NCBI GenBank assembly: GCA_904501915.1
Contig: CAJGCV010000001.1
Coordinates: 62,001-126,000 of the forward strand
From: an uncultured Akkermansia sp.
GTDB lineage: Bacteria; Verrucomicrobiota; Verrucomicrobiia; Verrucomicrobiales; Akkermansiaceae
Direction: 5' to 3'
Length of the DNA: 64,000 nucleotides
The number at the start of each line of letters is the position of its first letter. Positions within the stretch are counted from its first letter, which is position 1. This document shows positions 52,587 through 61,436 of the stretch, piece after piece. The notes beneath the pieces were generated by a model. The model was not told where the DNA came from, made no database searches, and was given only the letters and a program-made list of their open reading frames with translations. The translations under genes and the position numbers were made by a program.

Positions 52587-53480
52587 TTAAAAAGCCTGAT
52601 TCATGGCTTCCAGATAGCGTTCCGTCTCGCCCGGTTCCATTGCAAACTTGCGGGAAAAAAGACAACCGCTAGCCCACACCTGTGGCCATTCATCCGGCAC
52701 GAGGTCCGCCGGAGACATACTGCGGCGCCATATCATGAAACGCATATTGTGCCCTGCAAAATTCTCACAATACGGCAATTTCTTGATTGTTGTCTGAAAG
52801 AACATCTCATCAGGGCAAAATGTATGGCGGAAAAAGTTGTAATAATCAGGGTGGTCGTCAATATATCTCACCACATCGCACAAGCACTCGTGTGTCAGTG
52901 ACCACCACTGGGAACCTGCGTGAAAAGGAGCGTATTTCTTCCATGACCAACGGCGGATTCCTGTAAAACGCCACAATTTCATCCACTTGCGGAAAACATG
53001 ATGCCACTTGCTGGTTCTATCCACCATAAATTGCGGATACCAGACAGCAATGCGATATAACAAACCTTTGCGCCCCCATCCCTTGGTTATCGGCTCTGGG
53101 CTGCAATTAATGAATTGCTTATTTTCGGCGTACGCCTGGTTGAGAATTTCCTCCGTCTTCGAGTATGAAGCCGCCGGCAGACATTGCCCGCTTATTAGGT
53201 GGATATATCGATATTTTTTTTCAGTAGCCAGAGCTGCACGCACACAGGCCATTTCTGCGGCAATCATATAGAAACTACCCCATTTGACTGCCACACGCTC
53301 ATTGACCAAGTGCACATGGTCGCTCGTGTTGATTTCCGAATCAATTGCAGACGATGCATCGACGTGGATAAAAACATCGTGCCCCTGCGCAGCAAGATAC
53401 GCACTTATGGCATTAACCTGCCAGGGGCGATTATGGCACAAAATCAGGTAACAATCCGTATGGGAGACCGCATTTTCCAT
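52587..53480 (-). CDS. GT14-like glycosyltransferase (core-2/I-branching beta-1,6-GlcNAc-transferase family)
   Basis: 297 residues, no membrane segment. Family features: DCYLILCHNRPWQ at the start, DVFIHVDASS, the central GSQWWSLT and the CPDEMFFQT block with the likely catalytic Glu. Bacterial members transfer GlcNAc, xylose or related sugars to surface polysaccharides. It stands alone: a promoter in front, a strong inverted repeat behind. Donor and acceptor cannot be told; lipooligosaccharide or capsule decoration is the simplest guess. Confidence 0.85.
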   Translation of the reverse strand: MENAVSHTDCYLILCHNRPWQVNAISAYLAAQGHDVFIHVDASSAIDSEINTSDHVHLVNERVAVKWGSFYMIAAEMACVRAALATEKKYRYIHLISGQCLPAASYSKTEEILNQAYAENKQFINCSPEPITKGWGRKGLLYRIAVWYPQFMVDRTSKWHHVFRKWMKLWRFTGIRRWSWKKYAPFHAGSQWWSLTHECLCDVVRYIDDHPDYYNFFRHTFCPDEMFFQTTIKKLPYCENFAGHNMRFMIWRRSMSPADLVPDEWPQVWASGCLFSRKFAMEPGETERYLEAMNQAF

Positions 53481-53486
53481 GGATTC

Positions 53487-53516
53487 ACTCTAACACATCC
53501 ATGTCTTCTTAGTCAA
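53487..53516 (-). promoter_or_regulatory. Promoter of the GT14-like gene
   Basis: Minus strand: TTGACT, 18 bases, TAGAGT; the -10 ends 6 bases before the ATG at 53480. Probably leaderless. Confidence 0.5.
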
Positions 53517-53517
53517 A

Positions 53518-54453
53518 TCAAATCAACAATAAAGCTTGCAGCAACTTAACTAAATCACCAAAAGCAGCAGCAATTTCGTGCGCTGATGCAACAAAATCCT
53601 TTGCGTATCCTCGCAGAGAAATAACACCAAAGCAACGCAACATAAGAACAAGAGAGACGACATTCGTCAACATGATAATCATGAACGAGAGCACGACTCC
53701 ATTTTCAAGCAGATCAGGTTGTTCTCTGGGTATCACCCAGAGAGTCCAGTATACGTGAAAGCACCACCAGAAACCAAAGCCTGCATAAAACCATGGCAGA
53801 TACGAGCCGAAGGGATACACCCAGTTGGCAACAAAAAACACCCCCAGCCAGAGCAGCATCCACAGGGGAATGAAATACGGAGCCAGTGCAACAAAAAGGT
53901 TATCGGTATCGGTGTCTACATAGCCGCCGTCCAGATCAACACTCAACGCCTGCACTTTACCAAAACACAGCACGGCAGCAATGGCATGCGTCAACTCATG
54001 CCCCAGCACATACGCAAACATCAGCATAGGGTCTATGAGCCTGAAGTATTTGACACTTATGAACACGAGCGCGCCCAACACGCTGAACCAGACAGATTCA
54101 CTCTGCCAGAACGCAAGTTCCCCTACCACGGGTGCAGCATGGTGCAGCTGCAGCAGCAAAGCATACACCATCACTACAGATAACGGCAACAGCAGACACA
54201 GGCCTATCACCAACCGGATGACCCGCTTCACCCCATGCACAGGCTGCCAGTCTGCCTCACCATCAGAGCCATACAAAGGCTCCATGTTTTGCCAATAGGC
54301 CGCCTGCACTTTCAACCGCTTGATTACACCCAGTGTTTTAGGCTGCAAGTGCTCAGCTTCGTGCGGCTTTTCCACAGGTACGCGCCAATCGCCGAATTCC
54401 GGTTGCGGCATTCGGCGGTGAACACGTCGGGAGCTCTGGCGGTGGGGCTTCAT
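53518..54453 (-). CDS. Polytopic membrane protein with HELTH motif (putative M50-like metalloprotease)
   Basis: 311 residues: a basic, His/Arg-rich cytoplasmic N-terminus (about 1-75) and about six to seven hydrophobic helices. H152-E-L-T-H156 sits in a hydrophobic segment, matching the HExxH of intramembrane site-2 proteases, but the partner motif NxxPxxxxDG is not obvious. It is therefore a putative protease, or a protein keeping only the zinc motif. It overlaps recJ by 4 bases and is probably the second gene of that operon. Confidence 0.7.
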   Translation of the reverse strand: MKPHRQSSRRVHRRMPQPEFGDWRVPVEKPHEAEHLQPKTLGVIKRLKVQAAYWQNMEPLYGSDGEADWQPVHGVKRVIRLVIGLCLLLPLSVVMVYALLLQLHHAAPVVGELAFWQSESVWFSVLGALVFISVKYFRLIDPMLMFAYVLGHELTHAIAAVLCFGKVQALSVDLDGGYVDTDTDNLFVALAPYFIPLWMLLWLGVFFVANWVYPFGSYLPWFYAGFGFWWCFHVYWTLWVIPREQPDLLENGVVLSFMIIMLTNVVSLVLMLRCFGVISLRGYAKDFVASAHEIAAAFGDLVKLLQALLLI

Positions 54454-56162
54454 GAACTACATGCCGGGCGAATGTCCTGAATTGAGATGGCAAGCGATAC
54501 CCGGCCTTTCCACACATTGCGGTCAATCGTATAGGCAATATCCCAGGGCGGGTCAGGCAATTTACGGGATGCACCATTAAAATACATGGCATCACATTCA
54601 CAGGAGCCCTGCCTGAGGCCGAGTCTCAAATGATTTCCCTGTAAATGCCGGGGAGCATCCGTCAGCATCACGTTCCGGCTCATGAATACTGGCTGCGGAT
54701 TAGAATTACCAAATGGTTCCAGTAATTCATAACTATCCAGCAAATCAAGCGTCAACTCCGGGAAAGTAACCTCTGCATCCACATTCAGCACCGGCACCAG
54801 TCTGGAAGGGTCCACGCTTTCCCGAACAAAAGCATCAAAGCGCTGCCGGAAAGCATCAATCATATCCTCGTGGATGACCAGGCCTGCGGCCATATCATGA
54901 CCGCCACCGGATATCAGCGTATCGGCGCACGCATGGATTGCCTGCACCAGCGACACACCCGGAATGGAGCGGCCACTTCCCTTACCCACGCCATTTTCAT
55001 CCAGGGAAATAACAAAGGTCGGTTTGTGATAACGCCGCATCAGCAACGAGGCCACAATCCCCACCACCCCAGGATGCCAGGTGCGAGACCCCAGCACAAT
55101 CACGTTATCCCGGGTAGGTGAAAATGTTTGCGAGAGCATCTCCATGGCCTCATTGCGAATCTTTTCCTCCTCCTGCTGACGCGCACGATTATGCAGTTCC
55201 AGGCGCTCAGCCAGGGAAAGCGCATGCTCAGAATCACGCGTCATGAGCAAATCGAGTGCATCCAGCGGGCTATCCATTCGTCCAGCCGCATTCAAGCGTG
55301 GTCCCAGGCGGAATGAAATATGGCTTGCACTAGGTCTGCGATTCAGATTCGTCACGCGGTTAAGCGCCTGAATCCCTATATTGCCTCCGCTCTCCATCAC
55401 GCGCAAGCCGTGACGGGTAAGCAGCCGATTTTCGTCCACCAGAGGCACAATATCTGCCACTGTCGCAATAGCAACAACATCCAGATACTGTTTCAAATCA
55501 AAATGAGGAAGGCGCCGCTGCTTGAGCATGGCATGAGCCAGCTTGAACACCACACCTGCACTGCACAGATACGTAAACGGACTGGCATCCTCCAGTTTGG
55601 CATTTACCACCGCTACTGCAGGTGGACGCCCCTGCGTGCTGGCCTCATGATGATCCAGAATCACCACATCAATACCCTGCCCCTGCAACCATGCAACCTC
55701 ATCCACCGAGGATGTACCACAGTCAACAGCTATCAACAGTTGCGGTTTTTCACCACACGCTTCAATAGCATGCTCCATTCCTTCTTCACTCAGACCATAG
55801 CCCTCACGCGTACGCACCGGTATAAAATAATCGGTGCGTATGCCATACGCCCTCAAAACTGCATACAAAAGCGTAACAGAACTTACGCCGTCCACATCAT
55901 AGTCACCATAGATGCAAACGTGCTCGCCGTTGTCTGCAGCGCGGAAGATGCGATCAACGGCTGCATCCATCTCCCGCAAAGCAAAAGGGTCTCCCAGCTC
56001 CGCTAGTTTTGGTTTCAGGAATCTCAGTGCCCTTTCACGACCGGAAATTCCCCTTTGTGCCAGCAATTTGCGAACCAGCAGAGGGAGCTGAGAATTCAGT
56101 TCATCACCAAAATCCACACTTCCGTTCGTCGGGCGTAATTCCCAACTGAACTTCGTACTCAT
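54450..56162 (-). CDS. recJ: Single-stranded-DNA-specific exonuclease RecJ
   Basis: 5'-3' exonuclease acting in RecF-pathway recombination and mismatch and base-excision repair. 570 residues with the DHH-family motifs: CIYGDYDVDGVSS (metal-binding Asp residues), IAVDCGTSS, VILDHHEA, and the DHHA1 part with GRSIPGVSLVQAIHACADTLISGGGHDMAAGL (seen as GGGHDMAAG), followed by an OB-like C-terminus. Complete and normal in length. ATG 56162 follows its promoter directly. The HELTH membrane protein gene overlaps its end by 4 bases. Confidence 0.95.
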   Translation of the reverse strand: MSTKFSWELRPTNGSVDFGDELNSQLPLLVRKLLAQRGISGRERALRFLKPKLAELGDPFALREMDAAVDRIFRAADNGEHVCIYGDYDVDGVSSVTLLYAVLRAYGIRTDYFIPVRTREGYGLSEEGMEHAIEACGEKPQLLIAVDCGTSSVDEVAWLQGQGIDVVILDHHEASTQGRPPAVAVVNAKLEDASPFTYLCSAGVVFKLAHAMLKQRRLPHFDLKQYLDVVAIATVADIVPLVDENRLLTRHGLRVMESGGNIGIQALNRVTNLNRRPSASHISFRLGPRLNAAGRMDSPLDALDLLMTRDSEHALSLAERLELHNRARQQEEEKIRNEAMEMLSQTFSPTRDNVIVLGSRTWHPGVVGIVASLLMRRYHKPTFVISLDENGVGKGSGRSIPGVSLVQAIHACADTLISGGGHDMAAGLVIHEDMIDAFRQRFDAFVRESVDPSRLVPVLNVDAEVTFPELTLDLLDSYELLEPFGNSNPQPVFMSRNVMLTDAPRHLQGNHLRLGLRQGSCECDAMYFNGASRKLPDPPWDIAYTIDRNVWKGRVSLAISIQDIRPACSS

Positions 56163-56168
56163 GGGGCA

Positions 56169-56197
56169 ATTCTATCATCATGGAGTATTTGCGTCAA
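56169..56197 (-). promoter_or_regulatory. Promoter of recJ
   Basis: Minus strand: TTGACG, 17 bases, TAGAAT; the -10 ends 6 bases before the ATG. Probably leaderless; divergent from the nhaC-like promoter. Confidence 0.65.
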
Positions 56198-56230
56198 GCT
56201 GGAAATAACAGGAAGGACGGCGGGTTTTCT

Positions 56231-56259
56231 TTGACATCAGGCGCTTATGCTGGTACACT
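56231..56259 (+). promoter_or_regulatory. Promoter of the NhaC-family antiporter gene
   Basis: TTGACA, 17 bases, TACACT. The ATG at 56247 lies inside the spacer, so translation must begin further down, most likely at GTG 56286. Confidence 0.65.
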
Positions 56260-56285
56260 TTGCGCAACTTAACCCAGGATATATC

Positions 56286-57605
56286 GTGACCAAGAACCGT
56301 ACTCAGGAAATACCATACATCACCCACTGCCGCGGGCTGTGGATTCTCAGCCCTCTTTTTGTGTTTTTCCTGCTCTATCTGGCAACATCCATCATCGCCG
56401 GAGATTTTTACAAAATGCCCGTGACAACGGCTTTCATGGCTGCCTGTGCCTGGGCGTTCGTGGTCTGCCGTCCACGCCGGTTTTCAGAGCGTATTGAGAG
56501 ATTCTCGCGCGGTGCTGCACACAGCAACATCATGATGATGGTGTGGATTTTTATTCTCGCCGGTGCATTTGCCCAATCTGCCAAGTACATTGGCTCTGTG
56601 GATGCAACGGTGAATCTGACACTCTCTCTGCTGCCGGCCAATATGGTTCTGGCGGGGGTATTCCTCGCTGCCTGTGTCATTTCGCTTTCCATCGGTACTT
56701 CGGTAGGCACCATCGTTGCGCTGATGCCAGTTGCCGTAGGACTTGCAGACAAATCCGGTGCAAATCTCGCACTGATGGCAGGCTGCGTGATAGGTGGTGC
56801 TTTTTTCGGCGATAACCTTTCCTTCATATCTGATACAACAATTGCCTCTACCCGCACCCAGGGATGCGCCATGCAGGATAAATTCAAGGCCAATTTCGCC
56901 ATTGTGATACCGGCAGCCATCCTGGTTCTGCTGGTATATGCCGGGCTTGGCTGGTCACTGGCACCGGTTAATTCTTTACAACAGACCGAGTGGCTCAAAG
57001 TCATTCCCTACCTGCTTGTGCTGGGAACGGCGCTCTGTGGGCTCAACGTGGTGAAAGTGCTGATACTAGGCATTATCTCCACAGGAGTCGTCGTGCTGCT
57101 GGACTCCCGATTCACGTTACTCGATTGGGCTGGAGCTGCCGGTGCAGGCATGACAGGCATGGGAGAACTTATCATCGTTACCCTGCTGGCAGCAGGCATG
57201 CTGGAGCTCATCCGCTACAACGGCGGGCTCTCATACATCGTAGAACACCTCACAGCCTGCATCCGAGGCCGCAGAGGCGCAGAAACTAGTATTGCACTCA
57301 TGGCAGCACTCGCCAATGTCTGCACGGCCAATAACACGGTGGCCATCGTAGCTGTCGGCGACATCGCGCGCAATGTTGCTCAACGATACGGCATTCCTGC
57401 ACCTCGTTCAGCCAGTCTGCTCGACACGGCTTCCTGTGTTGTCCAGGGGATTCTTCCCTATGGAGCGCAGCTGCTCATGGGCTCCGCCCTGGCAGGGTTG
57501 AGCGCGTTTGACATCATTCCCTACCTTTTCTACCCATATATCATGTGCGTCTCCATGCTCAGTTTCATCGTACTGCGCAAAAATAGCACTCCCTCCGCCA
57601 AATAA
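56286..57605 (+). CDS. NhaC-family Na+/H+ antiporter
   Basis: 439 residues with about eleven hydrophobic helices. Family features: SIGTSVGTIVALMPVA, GGAFFGDNLSFISDTTIAST (seen as GAFFGDNLSFISD), a later AALANVCTANNTVAI, and a C-terminal YGAQLL region. It exchanges Na+ (or an organic substrate in some members) for protons at the inner membrane. The GTG at 56286 is chosen because the earlier ATG falls within the promoter. It is monocistronic and convergent with the serine hydrolase gene, 6 bases apart, with no terminator between. Confidence 0.9.
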   Translation: MTKNRTQEIPYITHCRGLWILSPLFVFFLLYLATSIIAGDFYKMPVTTAFMAACAWAFVVCRPRRFSERIERFSRGAAHSNIMMMVWIFILAGAFAQSAKYIGSVDATVNLTLSLLPANMVLAGVFLAACVISLSIGTSVGTIVALMPVAVGLADKSGANLALMAGCVIGGAFFGDNLSFISDTTIASTRTQGCAMQDKFKANFAIVIPAAILVLLVYAGLGWSLAPVNSLQQTEWLKVIPYLLVLGTALCGLNVVKVLILGIISTGVVVLLDSRFTLLDWAGAAGAGMTGMGELIIVTLLAAGMLELIRYNGGLSYIVEHLTACIRGRRGAETSIALMAALANVCTANNTVAIVAVGDIARNVAQRYGIPAPRSASLLDTASCVVQGILPYGAQLLMGSALAGLSAFDIIPYLFYPYIMCVSMLSFIVLRKNSTPSAK

Positions 57606-57611
57606 TCTGCA

Positions 57612-58652
57612 TCAGAGCAATTCGAGCAGCTGCTCAACCCTTTGTCCTGGCAGGTTACCCAGCTCCATGCGGTTCATCACATAGGCAAATGACACCCCGG
57701 TATCGGGGCTGCAGCAGGCGTGGCTTCCACCCGCCCCGGCGTGTCCGAAACCGCCACAGGGAAACAAATGCGACGGCTCACACATAGCGCCACATGTAAA
57801 CGAGGTATGCTGCATCAGAGTGTTATCCCAACCACTACATTGCGGAGTGGACAACCATTCGAGCACCTCTGCCGGCACAGCATCAGAGAGGAGTAACTGG
57901 TAGAACTGAGCCAGGCCGCGCGCGCTTGCCACGCCTCCTTTTGCAGGGCTCGCGCACTTCCATGCGGCAGGTGTACTCATTTCACGGGGCGAGCCAAAGC
58001 CGGAAATACTGTGAAAAGCCCGGTACACAGACGATGCAGCATCGAAATACGCTCGATAAAAAGCATCGTTCTGCATGTAACCCGGCTGTATACGAGGGGC
58101 CTGAAGTGCCGCTACACGATGGAACTCAGGCTCAGGCAACCCGATATAAAAATCGAGATTGAAAGGTTTGCGGATTCGTTGTTCCCAGAACTCCCCCACA
58201 CGAAGCCCTGTCAGTTCGCACATGAGGATATCCACCATAGGTCCGAAAGTCTGGGGGTGATACCCATGCTGCGGCGGCTGCCACAAGGGGGTGCTTTTTT
58301 CAATAGCCGCACGGCAAGCATCCAAATCCTCCAACGGGGCTGCCTCATGCAGAGCAGCCAGCCCACACTGGTGCGAAAGCATCTGAGCAATGGTGCAATG
58401 AGGCGCAGGAAATGCAGGCCAGAGGTCACCCACTCTGAGTTCGGGGCTCTGGCAGCAGTCATGCAACGCCAGCAACAGGCAGAATGCAGATGCCGGCTTT
58501 GTAGCAGAGAAAACAGGCACCAATGAATCATCCGGCCAGCCGCCATGCAAGGTGAGTACCTCTTCTCCCTTGCGCCAGAGAGAAACCGACGCTCCGCCTA
58601 CAAGGTCTTTATGAAAGCGGCGTGCAAACTCATCTTTCCAATCATCCTTCAT
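57612..58652 (-). CDS. Beta-lactamase-fold serine hydrolase (EstB/class C-like)
   Basis: 346 residues, cytoplasmic by sequence since no signal peptide is seen. The S49-A-T-K52 motif is the SxxK nucleophile; YHPQTFG fits the Tyr motif region and HAGAGG the third (KTG-equivalent, HxG) motif, as in esterases of the beta-lactamase fold rather than true lactamases. Substrate unknown (short-chain esters or peptides). ATG 58652 is preferred over a GTG at 58679; it overlaps trmO by 11 bases. Last gene of the rppH-trmO operon. Confidence 0.82.
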   Translation of the reverse strand: MKDDWKDEFARRFHKDLVGGASVSLWRKGEEVLTLHGGWPDDSLVPVFSATKPASAFCLLLALHDCCQSPELRVGDLWPAFPAPHCTIAQMLSHQCGLAALHEAAPLEDLDACRAAIEKSTPLWQPPQHGYHPQTFGPMVDILMCELTGLRVGEFWEQRIRKPFNLDFYIGLPEPEFHRVAALQAPRIQPGYMQNDAFYRAYFDAASSVYRAFHSISGFGSPREMSTPAAWKCASPAKGGVASARGLAQFYQLLLSDAVPAEVLEWLSTPQCSGWDNTLMQHTSFTCGAMCEPSHLFPCGGFGHAGAGGSHACCSPDTGVSFAYVMNRMELGNLPGQRVEQLLELL

Positions 58653-59301
58653 AAGGGGTGATATTGGTGACAATGGCACAATTATCCTCTACCCGGAAAT
58701 GCACCTCAAATGGTTTCAACACCATGTGGTATAAGCGCTGAGGGTCGTTCTGGTATGCGGGGCGAGGGTCCTGGGCAAGAGTTTCCTGTAATGCGGCCAG
58801 CCATTCCTCTGATACAGATTCCGGCAGCGTGTCAGGAAGTTTCACAGAGAGAGCTTCCCAGACAGATGCTGTAAAACCACTACTTGCTTCGGGTACAGAG
58901 TCAGCGTAAGGAATGTATGGTTTGATATCGTATATGGGTGTACCATCTACCATATCTGCCCCGGATACTCGCAAAACTGGTCCAGGCTCAACACTGAGCA
59001 ACCGCACCACAGACAAACCCAGCGCATTGGGTCTGAATGGCGAACGTGTAGCAAAAACGCCCAATCGTGTATTACCTCCAAGGCGCGGAGGCCGCACTGT
59101 AGGATGCCACTCATCTCCATTGCAATGAAAGCGCCAGATCAGCCAGATATGCGAAAACTCGCTCAGGCCACGCACGCAATCCTCATTGCAATAGGCTGGT
59201 TCAAAAACAATTTCACTCACGGCGTGGGGCACAAGATTCCCCTGGCGGGGCACGCCGAATTTTTCAGCATAAGGGCTCCGGATGTATGCGACAGGCTGCA
59301 T
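58642..59301 (-). CDS. trmO: tRNA (t6A37) methyltransferase TrmO
   Basis: Methylates N6 of threonylcarbamoyladenosine-37 in tRNA-Thr using SAM (TsaA/YaeB family). 219 residues: the family start PVAYIRSPYAEKFGVPRQ, LSEFSHIWLIWRFH, RSPFRPNALGLSVVRL and DIKPYIPYADSV are all present, followed by the C-terminal extension typical of the longer bacterial form. Overlaps rppH by one base and the hydrolase gene by 11 bases. Complete. Confidence 0.93.
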   Translation of the reverse strand: MQPVAYIRSPYAEKFGVPRQGNLVPHAVSEIVFEPAYCNEDCVRGLSEFSHIWLIWRFHCNGDEWHPTVRPPRLGGNTRLGVFATRSPFRPNALGLSVVRLLSVEPGPVLRVSGADMVDGTPIYDIKPYIPYADSVPEASSGFTASVWEALSVKLPDTLPESVSEEWLAALQETLAQDPRPAYQNDPQRLYHMVLKPFEVHFRVEDNCAIVTNITPYEG

Positions 59302-59771
59302 CAGATGTTAAAGAAATCTCGCAAAACCTGTTCATAAACAGGTCGTTTAAAATCCGGCATGGAGCTGAGGTCTATCTCGTGAGGCTGCACCCACTTGTAA
59401 TCGCGGAACTCCTTATTATCAAGCCAGGGTTCAGCGAGATCACTATGCATCAGGCATAAAAAGTAGTGTTGTTCCTGACCGGCATACGGGATTCCCCTCT
59501 TGCGAAGCACGCGTTCACGCTCTTTTGGCGGATAATCATAACGATACGGACCAAGGGCAGATACCACCTCAAACTCGTTCGGTCGGAAACCAGTTTCTTC
59601 CATTCCTTCCCGGCAGGCAGCATCCAGAGCAGATTCCCCTTTTTTGATTCCCCCTTGCGGGAACTGCCATGCGCCAAGCGGTTTCACGCGTTCGCACAAG
59701 AGCACGCGTCCATCTGCTCTCTGGTAAATAATGGCAGCGTTAGGGCGGTAAAGTTCTGAAGTACCGGGCAT
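59301..59771 (-). CDS. rppH: RNA pyrophosphohydrolase RppH (Nudix)
   Basis: Removes pyrophosphate from the 5' end of transcripts and so triggers RNase E-type decay. 156 residues. The Nudix box matches GX5EX7REUXEEXGU exactly (GGIKKGESALDAACREGMEE then TG), preceded by YRPNAAIIYQ and WQFPQGG as in RppH. ATG 59771 gives the family start; the upstream frame overlaps the promoter. First gene of a three-gene operon with trmO and the hydrolase. Diadenosine polyphosphate hydrolase is the alternative name for the same family. Confidence 0.9.
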   Translation of the reverse strand: MPGTSELYRPNAAIIYQRADGRVLLCERVKPLGAWQFPQGGIKKGESALDAACREGMEETGFRPNEFEVVSALGPYRYDYPPKERERVLRKRGIPYAGQEQHYFLCLMHSDLAEPWLDNKEFRDYKWVQPHEIDLSSMPDFKRPVYEQVLRDFFNI

Positions 59772-59797
59772 AAATAATGTGTAATTTGACAGGACGC

Positions 59798-59826
59798 ATT
59801 GTAGCATGCCTCATAACACATTGCAA
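59798..59826 (-). promoter_or_regulatory. Promoter of the rppH-trmO-hydrolase operon
   Basis: Minus strand: TTGCAA, 17 bases, TACAAT. Leader about 19 bases, A/T-rich, with no Shine-Dalgarno motif. Confidence 0.6.
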
Positions 59827-59840
59827 GAACATCTTGCCAC

Positions 59841-59869
59841 TTGACTCACCTTTGTATATGTGGTAAAGT
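59841..59869 (+). promoter_or_regulatory. Promoter of the lipoprotein-FAH gene pair
   Basis: TTGACT, 17 bases, TAAAGT; the -10 ends 7 bases before the ATG at 59877. Its -10 region is identical in sequence to those of ruvB and mutL. Confidence 0.6.
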
Positions 59870-59876
59870 CCTCACC

Positions 59877-60554
59877 ATGAGACTGACCCTGCCTTTATTC
59901 GTGCTTTCACTCTTTTGCGCCGGGCTGACCTCCTGCAGTCAAAACCAGCAGCAGGAGGAGGAATCCGCCAGCCAGGCCAAGGAAGAAGTAGCGCCTGCAC
60001 CGCTTTATCTCGGCTCAATTCACCAAGTCTTTCCAGCAGATAATTTTGTCTTAATTCGCATCATCGGGCCGAGACCAACAGAGGGTACAGTGCTCATCAC
60101 TCACCCGTCAGATGGCAGTACAAACCGCATGGGCAACCTCGTTGTTTCCTCCTCACAGCACGAGGGCAGCCGTATTATAGCGGCAGACATCCGCTCTGGA
60201 CAGATTGCCAAAGGAGACAGGGTTTTCAAGTACAGGGCCATTGCATCCGCGCCAGAAGAAAAGAAGAAAGAGGAAGACACTTCTGACATCTTCACTACAG
60301 ACGCAGACAAACTGGATGTCGGCTATATTCCCCCAGAAGTCATCGCTCGCAGAAAACAACGGGAAGCTATCAAAAAACAACAGGCAGCAGATGCCGCACA
60401 AGATTTCATAGCCCCGACAGAAGAACAGAACATTCTACCCGCGCCGGAAGAAGAGCCGGCCAGTTCTCCTGCAATGCCCGATATTCCTGTGCCGGCCGGG
60501 CTTCCGCGTCTGGAAGATGTGCCTGACACCATTAATGGCTGGGATTCCATGTAA
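59877..60554 (+). CDS. Lipoprotein of unknown function
   Basis: 225 residues with a lipoprotein signal ending LTSC (Cys20), a Gln/Glu linker, a compact domain (about 40-120: LGSIHQVFPADNFVLIRI, then VLITHPSDGS and a beta-rich stretch ending GDRVFKY) and a long acidic/Pro tail. The domain resembles small beta-barrel envelope domains but no family is recognised. ATG 59877 follows the promoter directly. The FAH-family gene starts 6 bases after the stop. Confidence 0.7.
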   Translation: MRLTLPLFVLSLFCAGLTSCSQNQQQEEESASQAKEEVAPAPLYLGSIHQVFPADNFVLIRIIGPRPTEGTVLITHPSDGSTNRMGNLVVSSSQHEGSRIIAADIRSGQIAKGDRVFKYRAIASAPEEKKKEEDTSDIFTTDADKLDVGYIPPEVIARRKQREAIKKQQAADAAQDFIAPTEEQNILPAPEEEPASSPAMPDIPVPAGLPRLEDVPDTINGWDSM

Positions 60555-60560
60555 CAAATT

Positions 60561-61430
60561 ATGAAACTGCAATACTACGTAGACGAAGAAGGAGAAAGCG
60601 TCATTGGTCTGTGGGTGCCCAAAAGAGCATGCTACATTGATGTAACCGGACAAGATGAGCAGCTCTGGGCAGCCATGCTGCCAGACGGCAAAAAATTGCG
60701 CAAAGAAATAGAAACGTGGATTTCCAAAGGCGCACCGGATGGAGTACCGGTGGACACGAAAGGGCTTGTCGTTTCCAGTGCGCTGCATGTGCAACCCAAC
60801 ACCCTGGCATGTCTGGGTAAATGCTATGCTGAGCACGCAAAGGAATTCAGCGGAGATGAACCGACCGAACCATCCCTGTTTCTGAAAGCGACCTCTGCCA
60901 TTTCCTCAGACCTTTCCTACGTACTGCAACCAGCCGGAGCAACCAAGCTCGATTACGAGGTTGAACTGGCTGTGGTCATAGGAGACACCCTGCACCGCGC
61001 AAGCGAATCTGAAGCCAGACGCGCCATTGTCGGCTACACGCTCATGTGCGATTATTCGGAACGTTCATACCAGCTTGAACACGGTGGGCAATGGACGAAA
61101 GGTAAGAGCTATGACACCTTCGCGCCCTTCGGCCCCATTCTGGTAACGAAAGACGAAATTCCCAATCCTGACAATCTGGAGCTTGAATTGCGCGTCAACG
61201 GCGAAATACGCCAGAAAGCCAACACATCTCAGCTGATTATGCCAGTAGCTCAGTTAGTTGCATACGTATCGCAATTCATGACCCTGAATGCAGGCGACAT
61301 CGTATCAACAGGAACTCCAGGGGGCGTTGCCATGGGCATGAATCCGCCGGAATACCTGAAACCAGGAGATGTGGTAGAGTTCAGTTGTCCGGCTATAGGA
61401 AGTGTAACTCAGGTAGTTGAAAAAGAATAA
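60561..61430 (+). CDS. Fumarylacetoacetate hydrolase (FAH) family protein
   Basis: 289 residues. The FAH fold is clear from LGKCYAEHAKEF, the metal-site LDYEVELAVVIG, TLMCDYSERSYQ, KSYDTFAPFGPI and the final DIVSTGTPGGVAMG. Members hydrolyse or decarboxylate beta-diketo acids (fumarylpyruvate, acylpyruvates, oxaloacetate). The first 75 residues are a less conserved N-terminal domain. It lies 6 bases after a lipoprotein gene; no aromatic catabolic genes are near, so a house-cleaning acylpyruvase or oxaloacetate decarboxylase role is as likely as a pathway role. Confidence 0.86.
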   Translation: MKLQYYVDEEGESVIGLWVPKRACYIDVTGQDEQLWAAMLPDGKKLRKEIETWISKGAPDGVPVDTKGLVVSSALHVQPNTLACLGKCYAEHAKEFSGDEPTEPSLFLKATSAISSDLSYVLQPAGATKLDYEVELAVVIGDTLHRASESEARRAIVGYTLMCDYSERSYQLEHGGQWTKGKSYDTFAPFGPILVTKDEIPNPDNLELELRVNGEIRQKANTSQLIMPVAQLVAYVSQFMTLNAGDIVSTGTPGGVAMGMNPPEYLKPGDVVEFSCPAIGSVTQVVEKE

Positions 61431-61436
61431 AAAGTA

